DNA from: Deroplatys truncata | Taxonomy: Eukaryota; Arthropoda; Insecta; Mantodea; Mantidae | DNA length: 64,000 nucleotides | Direction: 5' to 3' | NCBI GenBank assembly: GCA_030765065.1 | Contig: CM060977.1 | Coordinates: forward strand, 130,576,295 to 130,640,294 | In this document: positions 12,536-24,316 of the stretch, piece after piece | Layout of the letters: each line of letters begins with the position of its first letter | Numbering within the stretch: position 1 is the first letter of the stretch | The notes under the pieces: model-generated | What the model was told of the DNA's origin: nothing | Databases searched by the model: none | What the model saw: the letters and a program-made list of their open reading frames with translations, nothing else | Position numbers and translations under genes: made by a program

Positions 12536-14199
12536 CTTCGCCCGTTAACGTCCTCTAATTTATGTAGATTAGCATTTATAGGCAGCAACAATTTCATTTA
12601 AACTTAATATTTAAATAACAACATAGGGTAAACAACGGTCGTGCCCTGCGACCTACGGGAGATACGTATGTTGCGTCTACCACCCACCAGAGGAAGGGAT
12701 GAAGTGAAGGAACCACGGGAGGTTACATGTCACTATCAGACAGGCCACACGGACGCGCAGAGGTCCCTAACGTTTCCAGGTTCCAATAATTATCCCCTAC
12801 TGGAGCTGTCCAGGAGGGCGAGGAATTATCCGCTATCAAGTAGCCTGGAATACTCTTTCCTTGAAACAATCACTGCCGGTCAAAATTTTCCGGACCTCAG
12901 TTAAAGTAATGCAGTTAAGCGTTTAGTTTGAATCGTTATTTATTCCGCATAAGTACAAACAACCCCAAAATAACTATTTAGAATACAATATTAATTTAAA
13001 AAGTGAGTGTGGTAATATGTTTATAAAATATACAAAGCAGGTCTCACACTGGCTGTTTCCATCTGCCCTGTCATTACCCAGATATGCCGTATCACCGATA
13101 ATTTAACCCGGACCCATCCCATCCTAACCCACAGGTGAGATGGGGAACCCAACAGGTCTAGCCCACTCCACCAAAAGCATATTTTCGGTCGTGAAATAGA
13201 GGCTGTCTTAACAGCAGAGAGCAGTTTGACTCATACTAAATGACTTGTCAATCCAATGGCAGCCCGAAGAGGTGTCATTAACCACTTATTGACGGGATAA
13301 GGTAAATCAGGTTGGTGGGCGAGATTAAGGTTGATGGGGGGAAAGAAGATAGAAGATTTGCTCCTTGACGATTGCAGATCAGGGTGCAACGACCCTAGTG
13401 CACCGCAATCAATATGTTTTTCTAAAAGTTTTACTTAAGAGTTTAATTTTGAACCACGCAACTCTTCGTAAGGCTATATAGGAGCTGAGTTTTAGTGCTG
13501 GTTGAAATTGCTCCTGTGTTACCGGAGGTGCCCGCATGCCATACGGAATGGCTTGCAGCTTTCAGCCAGTATATAGGCTGAGAATGAGTAAAATCAGTCC
13601 GCGAGAGTCGTCAGTTATAATCAAATTAAAATTATTCGGCTAATTTCACAGACAAATAAACATCTATGTTAGCATATAACCATATAATTACAAACTTTTA
13701 TGTCAAAAGATCAGGCACTTTTGTTACAGGAAAAAAAATCAACGAAACGCGAAACTTTAGGTGTTAAAATTACAGGAACAAACACACACAAAATAGCAAC
13801 AGAACGTTTAAAAAGTTACAAAGTATTAAAAAATTCACCCAAGTAATAACTTTATCTCTGAAATAGATAGGTCATATATTTCTTAGAATAAATATTCCGT
13901 TGGAATAAAATGAAAACGAAATGTAGTGATTATTATCACATTAAACTTTAATCATAAAGTAAAACATGTCAAGATTTTTGCTTCTTCATGTTTAATGTCC
14001 TATTAGTTTGTTTAAATAACCTCTGTACTGCACTTAATATCCCGAGAATCCGGTAACTTTTGGCCGGCAACGTAAGTCGCAGTTTGCGAGGAGCCCCCTC
14101 GGTTGTATGTACCTGAACTTAAACCCAGTAGTTTGTTAATGGGACATGGTAGCGTTGACATTTGGCGTAAGGTAAAGGGAAAAAATGTTGTGTAGTAAA
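12536..14199. other. long unassigned stretch, partly GC-richer
   Basis: About 1.65 kb. The parts at 12,640-12,900 and 13,040-13,400 are less AT-rich than the rest of the window, with an 87-codon ORF at 12,641 that matches nothing I recognise. No terminal repeats were found. Confidence 0.3.
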
Positions 14200-14204
14200 T
14201 AATA

Positions 14205-14475
14205 ATATTGGAACATGTCCCGTAGAGCATCTGTCTACTGTGCAAGGGGTCTCGTGTTCGATTCCCGGCTGGTGTGTGGGAATTTTTCTCTAGTCAAACC
14301 AGAGCCTGTAAGTATGAGTGCGAGCGTGAATACGTGTGTGATCAAATTATAAACCAAAAAAAAAAACAGAAACCCAATGACAACTGTATACGGGCTAACA
14401 GCAATGCCGAGAGGCAATATGTTCCAAAGGTAAAAGGTCGCCGACATCACCATTGCAGTTAAAGACGGGGAACAA
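14205..14475 (+). repeat. tRNA-derived SINE, family shared with 63,668-63,970
   Basis: The tRNA-like head contains AGAGCATCTGTCTACTGTGC followed by the B box GTGTTCGATTCCC. The body shares GTAAGTATGAGTGCGAGCGT-type sequence, GATCAAATTAT, ATATGTTCCAAAGG and GTTAAAG(A/G)CGGGG with the copy at the right end of the window. An HLE begins immediately after it. Confidence 0.75.
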
Positions 14476-16128
14476 TAACACACTCACATAGGCTTTCTCT
14501 CTATTCTTTTAGAAACGCTTATTCTCCACCTACTTCATGTTAATCGGGATAAACATTTACAGAAACTACCTTATTGCTAATTTTCTTGAAGGTGCAAGGG
14601 GAATATGGTAGGCTTTAAGCGATAGTCAAATCTTTTAAGAGCTAGTTGCTATGTGGAGCATTCCAATCTCTTTGCTTGTCCAGGATATAAAAAAACGAAT
14701 AGCGAATTTCCATTTGAGAAAAAGTGTAAGTATTGGAAAATTCAAACAAATAACAAGGAATACCTCGGAAATAGGTCACTCGACAAAAGTAACGTATGTA
14801 AAATGCTCTATTTTTGGTGTAGAAAAATTTTATCCATCTGTTACAGTTTACCAGTTATGCAAAAGCCATTCCGAAGGAAGTGGACTTCCCAGAAAATTCA
14901 ATATATACCTTTTATTTGCCGGGAAAATATCTTAAATTTGTAATATTTTAATCAAAATGTTAGAGCCATTTTTGAGAAACTCGAAATTTTCAATAAATAT
15001 TCCATGTAAAGAGTAGTCTGGGATAGGGGATTCTCTTGAAAATCTTCGTTTTCGCATCTTTGCAAGATGAACCTAAATACAAAATTTGGTATTTATCCGA
15101 GTTTTCGTTTTTTACGTAAGCTGTTTGGAAATACATAACGCAGACACACACAGGACCTTTTCTAAAAGTGATTTTTACTTTCTATACTACATATAGTAAG
15201 TAGGAGGAGTATTGTATTCCGCCCAAAAATTCATACCGAGATTTCAGCGGTAATATACGTTTTGCGGCCCGCTCAATCCAAAAAATGCATTTTTGGAAAT
15301 ATGTCCGTGTGTGTGTGTGTCTGTGAACAGCATAACTCAGAAACGAACAGTCGGATAAACACCAAACTTGGTATTTAGGTTCAGTATCTTCCAGAGATGC
15401 GACAGGAAGGTTTTGAAGAAAAACCTCCCACCCCAGATTACCCTTCACATGGAACATTTTTCGAAAATGTTAATTTTCTCAAAACGGCTCTAACGATTTG
15501 GATTAAAATATCATATGTTTAAGATATTTTCATGACAAATGAAATATTATCTCGAATTTTCTGGGAAAGTCTCCAAAAGTATTCTTCATTGTGAACGACT
15601 TTTGCATAACCGGTAAACCATAAGAGATAGACAACATTTTACTACACAAAAAATGTAGATCCCGTTAAAATACACAATTTATGTCGTGTACATTTTTTTG
15701 TTGAGTGAACCATTTTCTAGATATTGCTTGTTATTCCCTTTAATTTTTCAATACATATACTTTTTCTGAAATGGGAATTCGTTATTATTTTTTTGTACTG
15801 GTAATGCAAATAAAATGGAATACTCCACATACCAACCAGCTCTTAAAATATTTGACTATTGCTTAATGCCTACTAATTCCCCTTGCATCTACAAGAAAAT
15901 TAGCAACAAGATTAACAGCTCGATATCTCGATTAACATGAAGCATCTGGAGAATAATTGTTTGTAAAACTAGTTTGTACAAGAGAAGAGAAATTCATGTG
16001 AGTGTAACGCATCAGATTTTTTGATTCAGGGTGCCTCAAAACATGTATTTTATGTGAAATATCGGTATCGAATTTTTGGGTGGAATGTAATACTTCTACT
16101 TACTATACGTAATAGAGAAAGTAAAAAA
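14472..16128 (+). mobile_element. older HLE, split by an inverted HLE insertion
   Basis: The 5' part is 14,472-15,170. The final ~110 bp (GATTCAGGGTGCCTC... to ...TAATAGAGAAAGTAAAAA) lies at 16,020-16,128. Removing the inserted copy restores consensus order across a T-run (GTGATTTTT / GATTCAGG), so the two parts are one element. Confidence 0.75.
15171..16019 (-). mobile_element. HLE repeat, full length, nested in a sister copy
   Basis: About 849 bp and close to consensus. The hairpin end is ACTTTCTATACTACATATAG on the left and CGCATCAGATTTTTT is on the right. Inserted in opposite orientation into the T-run of the older copy. No duplication other than Ts can be seen. Confidence 0.8.
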
Positions 16129-17182
16129 CTGGAACGTCGCGCTGGTAACATTTGTGGTACCAAAAGCATCAAGCAACACAATAACTGCAGGTGCCGCCTT
16201 CGAGGACGGCTGTTGCTTTCGGGTTAGTAAAATAACTTTGCTTTGGTTTCCTCCTATTTCTTGTATCCATGTACTGAGTTTGCAATATTATATAATGCTT
16301 GGAAGAGTTTTCAGGATATGAATTGCCAACGGTGGCTTTACGTATATTTACTTGGTAAGAGAGTAACGGCTTGTTTCTTTCCACCAGGCAAGGAAGTGCA
16401 TGGAGTCCTTGCCAGAAAGACTAAATGTAGCGATACCATTCTGACTTCAAATTACCCAGAAAATGCCCTCCCTGCCTCCTTGAACACGCTCTTAGAGTTT
16501 CGGAAACGATCCTTGTTAATTTGAACATAAAACAGGGTAGGTAATGAAATTGTGCGTTCCAATGAATCTGACTCGCTCACTCAATCTGGCTGTCTCCCTA
16601 ATTGAGTGACGTTTAGGTTCCTACTAAACTCTCACTCTGTTTAACGCCGGAACGGTATTTAAATGAGATTCGTGAAGAGGAATCTGCTCATTCGCGTTCA
16701 CAGTACCTTCAGCACTCAATGTGTAGTACAAATTAAGTAAACTTTGCGTTTCTGAAAACGCGAAATATGCAACTATGCTATGAACACAAAATAAAACATT
16801 ATGTCAAGAAGATCCACGTGAAGCCGGCAACGCGTTCAATCGAGGGCTCTGTAGAAATCTGCATCCAGTTTGTATTTGTTTTTAGGTTGATAAACAGCGA
16901 AGCCGTTAGTAGTGCTACAAATTTGAAGCCATGCCCTTTATTTCAAATGTTGACGCTGCTGTCTCGAAGTTGCATCCATGCTTTGTTGCGGAGTTCTACG
17001 ATGTCATCTCCCAGCACGTTCTGTGTTCTCTAGTATGCCGGGAGCTGCAGTGGTATAGCTATGTTCTTTGTGCCAGGATATGAAATGTGAAACGATAACA
17101 CAAATTTAGCTATGTTATAAATTTTAATGCTGAGTAAAATGTTGTGAAGAGTTACCGAGTGTTGACTTCAACAATTAAATTA
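16129..17182. other. unassigned spacer
   Basis: About 1.05 kb. Several 60-95 codon ORFs occur on both strands without domain motifs. No repeat structure noticed. Confidence 0.3.
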
Positions 17183-18030
17183 TTACTTTCTCTACTACGT
17201 GTAGTAAGTAGGGGAAGTATTGTATTCCACCCAAAAATTCGATACCGAGATTTCACATGAAATATATGTTTTGAGACCCCCTGAATCCAAAAATAAAACA
17301 TTTTTGGAAACACATGTCCGTGTGTGTGTCTGTGAGCAGCATAACTCAGAAACGAACAGTCGGATAAACACCAAACTTGGTATTTAGGTTCAGTATCTTC
17401 CAGAGATGCGACACGAAGGTTTTCAAGAAAAACTTCACACCCCAGATAACCCTTTATATGGAACATTTTTCGAAAATTTTAATTTTCTCAGAAATGGCTC
17501 TAACGATTTTGATTAAAATATCTTATATTTAAGATATCTTCATGACAAATAAAATGTATATATCGAATTTTCTGGAAATGTCTCCAAAAGTATTCTTCAT
17601 TGTAAACGACTTTTGCATAACTGGTAAACCATAAGAAACAGACAAAATTTTACTGCACAAAAATGTAAATCGCGTTAAAATACACAACTTATGCCATATA
17701 CATTTATTTTTTCGAGTGAACCATTTTAGAGATATTGTTTGTTATTCCCTTAAATTTTTCAATACTTATACTTTTTCTCAAATGGGAATTCGTTATTCTT
17801 TTTTTCTTATGTCCTGGACATAAAAAGAGAATGAAATGCTCCACATAGCAACCAGCTCTTAAAAGATTTGACTATCGCTTAAAGCCTAGCAATTCCCCTT
17901 GAACCTACAAGAAAATTAGTAATAAGATTAACATCTCGATTAACATGAAGCATATGGAGAATAAGCGTTTGTAAAAATAGTTTCTACAAGAGTAGAGAAA
18001 ATCATGTGTGTGTAACACTTCAGATTTTTT
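17183..18030 (-). mobile_element. HLE repeat, full length
   Basis: About 848 bp, near consensus. The hairpin end is ACTTTCTCTACTACGTGTAG, there is a CA/GT-rich block at about 17,318, and the right end is AACACTTCAGATTTTTTTT. No flanking duplication. Confidence 0.8.
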
Positions 18031-18721
18031 TTAGAATGATAATGATGTGAAGCAAAAATGTTACTCGGAAGGATCCCTCGCATTAACCGCTAAATCTTAC
18101 TCACTCAAGCGCTATACAACTTATATTGAAAGCAAATACCACACGAGTAATTACAAAAGCCGGTGCACGAGTAAATAACATGATTAAGTAAAAAGAAAAT
18201 CTGATTTAGAATGCATACTCATTTCTTAATTTAAGCTCCACCCACCTATCACTAACCCCACCAACGTTCCTACACACGCGGTTTAATCCTAAATCCGTAT
18301 ATGAAAATGTTTTCATGCGGTGCCTCGCTCAAATCTAAGAATTGCAGTTTCGTGTCTAATTTTCAGATATTTTGTAAACCTACTAAACTAAAAGGTTTAT
18401 GCTAATGTATTTCCTTAACATGACTTGCCAATATCGTTTTTCTTCGGAGAAATGTTTCAATTCAGGCTTATTATGTTATACCTACATTGATTTAATATAC
18501 GTAAATTATTTATTGCAACTATTTCTCCAATTTATCATCATTTCTTTATTTGATTATTGATATTCCCCTGTAAATAATTACGGTATCAACGGATAGCTTC
18601 ACGCCTAAAAGGAAGTAGCATTTCAAAATTAAAGAAAAGTCTTCACACGTTTCTCCATATTTTTATTTCATACAATAAGTTAAACATTCAATAAATTAAT
18701 TGTTAGGAGTTAGGTGTAAAT
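18031..18721. other. unassigned AT-rich spacer
   Basis: About 690 bp with nothing supported. Confidence 0.3.
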
Positions 18722-19215
18722 GCGAGGTGTGTTCTTAAAGAAAGCACCGATAATTAAAAAAACAACATTATTTTCCAAATACTTTATTATCATTCATTAC
18801 CTTACACCTTCACTATTTCTCCAAATCTTTACCGCCATTATTCAGGCATTTTTATAAATGGAAACCAGTTTTTGTATGCCTTCGTCAAAGAATGATGCCG
18901 CCTGTGATAGAAGCCAAGTCTGCACTTCTTGTTTACAACATTATCGTCGTTGAAATGTTTTCCACCAAGGAATTTCTTCAGATGAAGAAATGCAAATCGC
19001 TTGCTGCCAAATCCGGACTTTAGGAAGGGTGGTCAAATTGTTCAACTAAATAATGCGATTAGATCTTGAGTTTGTTTGGCTACGTGTGACCGAACATTGC
19101 AGGCGGAATATTTCTCGCATTCAAAAAAAGAATCACTGATCTCACTTCACAGTCGGAGGGTCATTTGAACACTTCGAAACGCTTTAATAACAGGAAAACT
19201 TGGGAAATCTCACTT
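18722..19215 (-). pseudogene. mariner transposase C-terminal fragment
   Basis: On the minus strand, scattered frames give SHVAKQTQDLIA, then SPDLAASDLHFF and KKFLGGKHFNDD, the final catalytic-Asp region of mariner transposases. The left edge has GAGGTGTGTTCTTAAAGAAA, plausibly a mariner terminal repeat. Several frameshifts and the missing N-terminal half make it a dead fragment. Confidence 0.65.
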
Positions 19216-19673
19216 AAGGGCATTTATTTTATAACGTTTAAATGATAAGGGCTATTACATAGCGTATGTTGTTTCAAGATCAAGTATTATGCGTACTAAG
19301 CTTTTAGTTGATTCAACATATCTACCTTGGAATATTGCGAAAATTTATACACGCACGAACAGCTACAGCACTACGTTTATACAAATATATTATAAACGTA
19401 ATAAATTAAAGTAACAAGAAGAGGTAGGCAGTTTTTCATCCCTGCATTAATCGACACAGTTGCTTTCATCCGTGTTATTTGCATCACTGGCTAATTGTTA
19501 CCACAGGAGAATTGTAACAGTGCGAATGTTTATGTATGCTAACCTTTTTGTTGTTGCAAATGTTCCTTACATTTTAAAAGGCTTCCCTAATTAAGTTTAT
19601 TTAACGTATCATTACACAGCATACAGTAACAGAGCTTAGTGACTAGATTTTTAATGAAAATTCCTCATTCGTT
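19216..19673. other. unassigned spacer
   Basis: About 460 bp with no supported feature. Confidence 0.3.
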
Positions 19674-20055
19674 TTTACTTTCTGTACTACGTATAGTAAG
19701 TAGGGGAAGTACTGTATTCCACCTAAAAAATCGATACCGAGATTTCACCGGAAATATACGTTTGGAGACCCTCTGAATAAAAAAAAAAAACATTTTTGGA
19801 AACATGTCCGTGTGTGTGTGACTGTGAACATCATAACTCAGAAACAAACAGTCGGCTAAACACCAAACTAGGTATTTAGGTTCAGTATCTTCCAGAGATG
19901 CGACACGAAGGTTTTCAAGAAAATCCCCCCACCGCAGATTACCCTTTACATGGAACATTTTTTGAAAATTTTAATTTTATCAAAAATGGCTCTAACGATT
20001 TTGATTAAAATATCATATGTTTAAGATATTTTCATGACAAATGAAATGTATATCC
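19674..20055 (-). mobile_element. HLE fragment, hairpin half
   Basis: Begins ACTTTCTGTACTACGTATAG and follows consensus to GACAAATGAAATGTATATC, where it stops. About 380 bp, with the other half missing. A ~240-bp unrelated spacer separates it from the next HLE in inverted order. Confidence 0.75.
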
Positions 20056-20290
20056 AACTAGAACAAATAGAGAAACTGTATGAACAAGCAGAGTGTAATA
20101 ACAATACTATCACCCCATCCACCCTAGAGTCTGGAAGTATAAATGGCAGTGGGAACGTCTGTATGAATTTAAGCAATACCAACTCACAGAATAAATCACA
20201 GTAAATGAATGAACGTCATTACTGATGACTAGTTGTTCCAAACGCAAAGCCACCAATGTGACCTTAGATGTTAAAACCGGCAAATGATTG

Positions 20291-20943
20291 GAACATTAAA
20301 AAAAATCTAATGTGTTACACTCACATGACTTTCTCTACTCTTGTACAAACTATTTTTACAAACGCTTATTCTCCATATGCTTCAGGTTAATCGAGATATC
20401 GAGATATTAATCTTATTGCTAATTTTCTTTTAGATGCAAGGGAAATTGGTAGGCTTTAAGCGATAGTCAAGTATTTTAAGAGCTGGAGTATTCTATTCTC
20501 TTTGCATTACCAGGACAAAAAAATGAATAACGAATTTCTATTTGAGAAAAAGTATAAGTATTGGAAAATTTAAGGGAATAACAAGCAATATCTCGAAAAT
20601 GGTTCACTCAACAAAAAATTGTATATGACATAAACTGTGTTTTTTAACGCGATCTACATTTTTTGTGTAGTAAAATTTTGTCTATCTCTTATGGTTTACC
20701 AGTTATGCAAAAGTCGTTCACAATGAATAATACTTTTGGAGATATTCCCAGAAAATTCCAGATATATATTTCATTTGTCATGAAAATATCTTAAGCATAT
20801 GACATTTTAACCAAAATCGTTAGAGCCATTTTTGAGAAAATTACACAGACACACAGACATACACACGAACATGTTTCCAAAACTTTTTTTTGGATTGAGG
20901 GGGCCTCAAAACATATATTTCCGGTGAAATTCGGTATCAATAG
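20291..20943 (+). mobile_element. HLE repeat with internal deletion, hairpin missing
   Basis: Starts A(8)TCTAATGTGTTACAC. About 130 bp is deleted between GAGAAAATTA and CACAGACACACAG (about 20,845). The copy ends at GAAATTCGGTATC, just short of the terminal hairpin. Confidence 0.7.
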
Positions 20944-21171
20944 TTCTTACACCAACGTAAATAACAACGAAAATTCTGAATGGCTGTGTTCAAAGAGTGC
21001 AATGAATGGTTGGGACATTCGTGGATGGTTATTTGAGGGTCAAGTTACGTTTCGTATTTGGGTACCAACATTTTTTACTTTGTTTCCTTATTTCGAATCA
21101 AAAAATGAACAATTTTTTATAACCCACTTTCTAATGAAAAAACAGCATACAAAATATGGGTTCCCATTTAA

Positions 21172-22054
21172 AAAAATCTGATGTGTTACACTCACATGAC
21201 TTTCTCTACTCTTGTACAATCTATTTTTACAAACGCCTATTCTCCATATGCTTCATATTAATCGAGATATCGAGATGTCCATCTTATTTGTAATTTTCTT
21301 GTAGATGCAAGGGGAATATGGTAGGTTTTAAGCGATAGTCAAATATTTTAACGCTGGTTGCTATGTGGCGCATTCCATTCTCTTTGCATGTCCAGGACAT
21401 AAAAAAATGAATAACGAATTTGAGAAAAAGTATAAGTATTGGAAAATTTAAGGAAATAACAAGCAATATCTCGAAAACGGTTCACTCAACAAAAGAAATG
21501 TATATGATATAAGTTGTGTATTTTAACGCGATCTACATTTTTTGTGTAGTAAAATTTTTCTATCTCTTATGGTTTACCAGTTATGCAAAAGTCGTTCATA
21601 ATGAAGAATACTTTTGGAGACATTCCCAGAAATTTCGAGATATACATTTCATTTCTCATGACATTATCTTAAATATATGATATTTTCATCAAAATCGTTA
21701 GAGCCATTTTTGAGAAAATTAAAATTTTCGAAAAATCTTCCATGTAAAGGGTAGTCTGGGGTGGGGGGATTTTCTTGAAAATCTTCGTGTCGCATCTCTG
21801 GAAGATACTGAACGTAAATGCCAAGTTTGGTGTTTATCCGACTGTTAGTTTTTGAGTTATGCTGTTCACAGACACACACACACACAGACACACAGACACA
21901 CACACACAGACACACACACGGACATGTTTCCAAAAATGCTTTTTTTGGATTCAGGAGGTCTCAAAACATGTATTTCCGGTGAAATCTCGGTATCGAATTT
22001 TTGGGTGGAATGCAATACTTCCCCTACTTACTATACGTAGTAGAGAAAGTAAAA
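21172..22054 (+). mobile_element. HLE repeat, full length
   Basis: About 883 bp, near consensus, and one of the best copies. It runs from TCTGATGTGTTACACTCACA to GTAGTAGAGAAAGTAAAAA. It has an expanded (CA)n/(CAGA) microsatellite at 21,872-21,920, upstream of TTTTTTTGGATTCAGG. Confidence 0.85.
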
Positions 22055-22716
22055 ATTAAATTGTCCCTATAATGATCATCATAACGGGCACCAAACAAAA
22101 CACGACCAATAGCATTCACTTTCTCCCATACTACAATCAAGCAACTTTTAATCAACTTGTTTCCACAACGCTCATTTTGGAGACATTTTACAGTATGAAC
22201 TTAAATGGTGCACCGCGTATATAACCCCGAAGAGGAACGATAATTCTCTAAAAAGCGAAATTTATCAGAAAAGGTAAACTGAGTCAACTTGACATAAAGC
22301 AATTGTTTAAGTTCAGGTGTGTTACATGCACTTCTCATAAACGTCTATGTGTTTGAAAATGTCTGTACAGGACTATCTTGCAGCATGTACTAGAGAAAAT
22401 ATTTCTTAAAAGTATTAATTGAGCGCAGTTTATGGGTACTAAGGTTTTATCTTCACAGATGCAATGTGCCTCTAATGTTCCATCTTGCTGGAATTTATTC
22501 TCATTTTCCTCGCCTCTTGAAGCCAGATTTCAAATTACAGGCCCTACGGCTTATTTAATTAAACGGCTCTTGTTCCAGTCCAGGTGTACCGGCACTAATC
22601 TGATAACGAGGCTAGGAACATCTTCAAGTTTATTACATTTTTGAAAGTATTGCGGAATATTTCTTATTAAGATCCGAGGCAATTACGTCGCTACACTGGA
22701 AACTGCCACAAGTTTT
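22055..22716. other. unassigned spacer
   Basis: About 660 bp with no recognised element. Confidence 0.3.
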
Positions 22717-23110
22717 ACTGTCTCTATCACGGTCATAGTAGATAGAGAGAGTATTGCATTCCACCCATAAATTGGATACCGTGATTTTTCCAGAAATACA
22801 TGTTTTGAGGACCCCTAAATATAAAACTGAGTTGTTAGAAAAAGGTCCGTGTGCGCATGTGTTTGACTTTGAACAGCATAAAATTAAAAAATGAAAAGTC
22901 AGGTAAATACCTAACTTAATATTTAGGTTCAGTATCTACCAACGGTACGACGTAAAGGTTTTCAACAAAATCTCTCCAGCCCAAACTACCCTTTACATGC
23001 AACGTTTTTCGAATTATTTTTAGTTTCTAATAATGTGTACAACGATTTTGCTTAAAGTTCCATATATGAAAGATATTTACATGAGAAATAAAATGTGTAT
23101 GTTATGGCGT
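22717..23110 (-). mobile_element. HLE fragment with a variant hairpin
   Basis: A hairpin-half copy. Its arms are CTGTCTCTATC and GATAGAGAGAG, different in sequence from the consensus but still complementary except at one position. It is truncated after GAAATAAAATGTGTATG. Confidence 0.75.
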
Positions 23111-23147
23111 CTTAATGCTTTGATTTACTCTACTATACTTATAGTGC

Positions 23148-23205
23148 GTAATAATAATAATAATAATAAATAATAATAATAATAACAACAACAACAACAA
23201 CACTA
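23148..23205. repeat. trinucleotide microsatellite (ATA/ACA)n
   Basis: A run of AAT/ATA trinucleotides passing into about six CAA units. Confidence 0.95.
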
Positions 23206-23269
23206 GTCCGCACGATATCGGAAGACTGAAAACTAATACACTACGTGATCAAAAGTATCAGGACACCTG

Positions 23270-24314
23270 GCTGAAAATGACGTACAAGTTCGTGGCGCCT
23301 TCCATCGATAATGCTGGAAGTCAATATGGTGTTGGCCCACCCTTAGCCTTGATGACAGCGTTCACTCTCGCAGGCATACTTTCAATCAGGTGCAGCAAGT
23401 TTTCTTCGGGAATGGCAGCTCATTCTTCAAGGAGTGCGGAACTGAGGAGAGGTATCGATGTAGGTCGGTGAGGCCTGGCACGAAATCGGCGTTCCAAACG
23501 ATCCCAAAGGTATTCTACAGGATTCAATTCAGGACTCTGTGCAGGCCATTCCATTACAGGGATATGATTGTCGTGTAACCACTCCGCCACAGCCCGCGCA
23601 GCATGAACAGGTGCTCGATCGTGTTGAAATATGTAATCGCCATCCCCGAATTGCTCTTCAAAAGTGGGAAGCACGAAGGTGCTTAAAATATCAATGTAGG
23701 TCTGTGCTGTGATAATGCCACGCACAACAACAAGGGGTGCAAGTCCCCTCCAGAAAAAACACGTCCACACATTAACACCACCACCTCCGAATTTCACTGT
23801 TGGCACTACACACGCTGGCAAATGACGTTCACCGGGCATTCGCCATACCCACACCCTTCCATCGGATTGCCACATTGTGTACTGTGATTCGTAACTCCGC
23901 ACAACGTTTTGCCACTGTTCAATCGTGTAATGTTGACGCTCCTTACACCAAGCCAGGTCGTTTGGCATTTTCCTGCGTGATGTGTGGCTTATGAGCAGCC
24001 GCTCGTCGACCATGGAATCCAAGGTTTCTCATCTCACGCCTAACTGCCATAGTACTTGGAGTGGGTCCTGTGGGATGGTCTGGATAGATACCTTCCTATT
24101 ACTCTTTACGACCCTCTTCAAATGTCGGCGGTCTCTATCAGTCAACAGAAGGTCGGCCTGTACGTTTTTGTCCTACACATGTCCCTTAACGTTTTCACTT
24201 CACTATCACATCAGAAACAGCGAACCTATGGATGTTTAGGAGTGTGAAAATCTCGCATACAGACTTGTGACACAAGTGACACCCAATCACCTGACCACGT
24301 TCGAATTCCGTGAG
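23270..24314 (-). pseudogene. Tc1 transposase (DD34E), main part, first Asp lost
   Basis: A 200-codon open stretch (24,022 to 23,420) covers most of the catalytic domain. Where Tc1 has SDES, this copy reads SYESQYTMW, so the first catalytic Asp is Tyr. The second Asp (FQHDRAPVH) and the Glu ([11 protein letters not shown]) remain, 34 residues apart. The N-terminal region (24,314-24,022) has several stops and shifts, and the C-terminus is frameshifted at about 23,420. The start codon lies at 26,289, on the far side of the inserted element. Confidence 0.9.
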
Positions 24315-24316
24315 TA

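Noticed and set aside
15182..15457. A recurring ~70-95 codon ORF (SLEDTEPKYQVWCLSDCSFLSYAVHR-like) seen in many HLE copies on the strand opposite to the element.
   Set aside because: It recurs only because the HLE sequence recurs. It has no constant start or stop, crosses the microsatellite and is broken in most copies. A shadow of the repeat, not a gene.
15171..16128. HLE with ~110-bp terminal inverted repeats (foldback element).
   Set aside because: The second inverted end belongs to an older host copy. Other full-length copies lack it.
21872..21920. CA/CAGA tracts as candidate CRISPR-like or satellite arrays.
   Set aside because: Simple dinucleotide microsatellites inside HLE copies, with no spacer structure.
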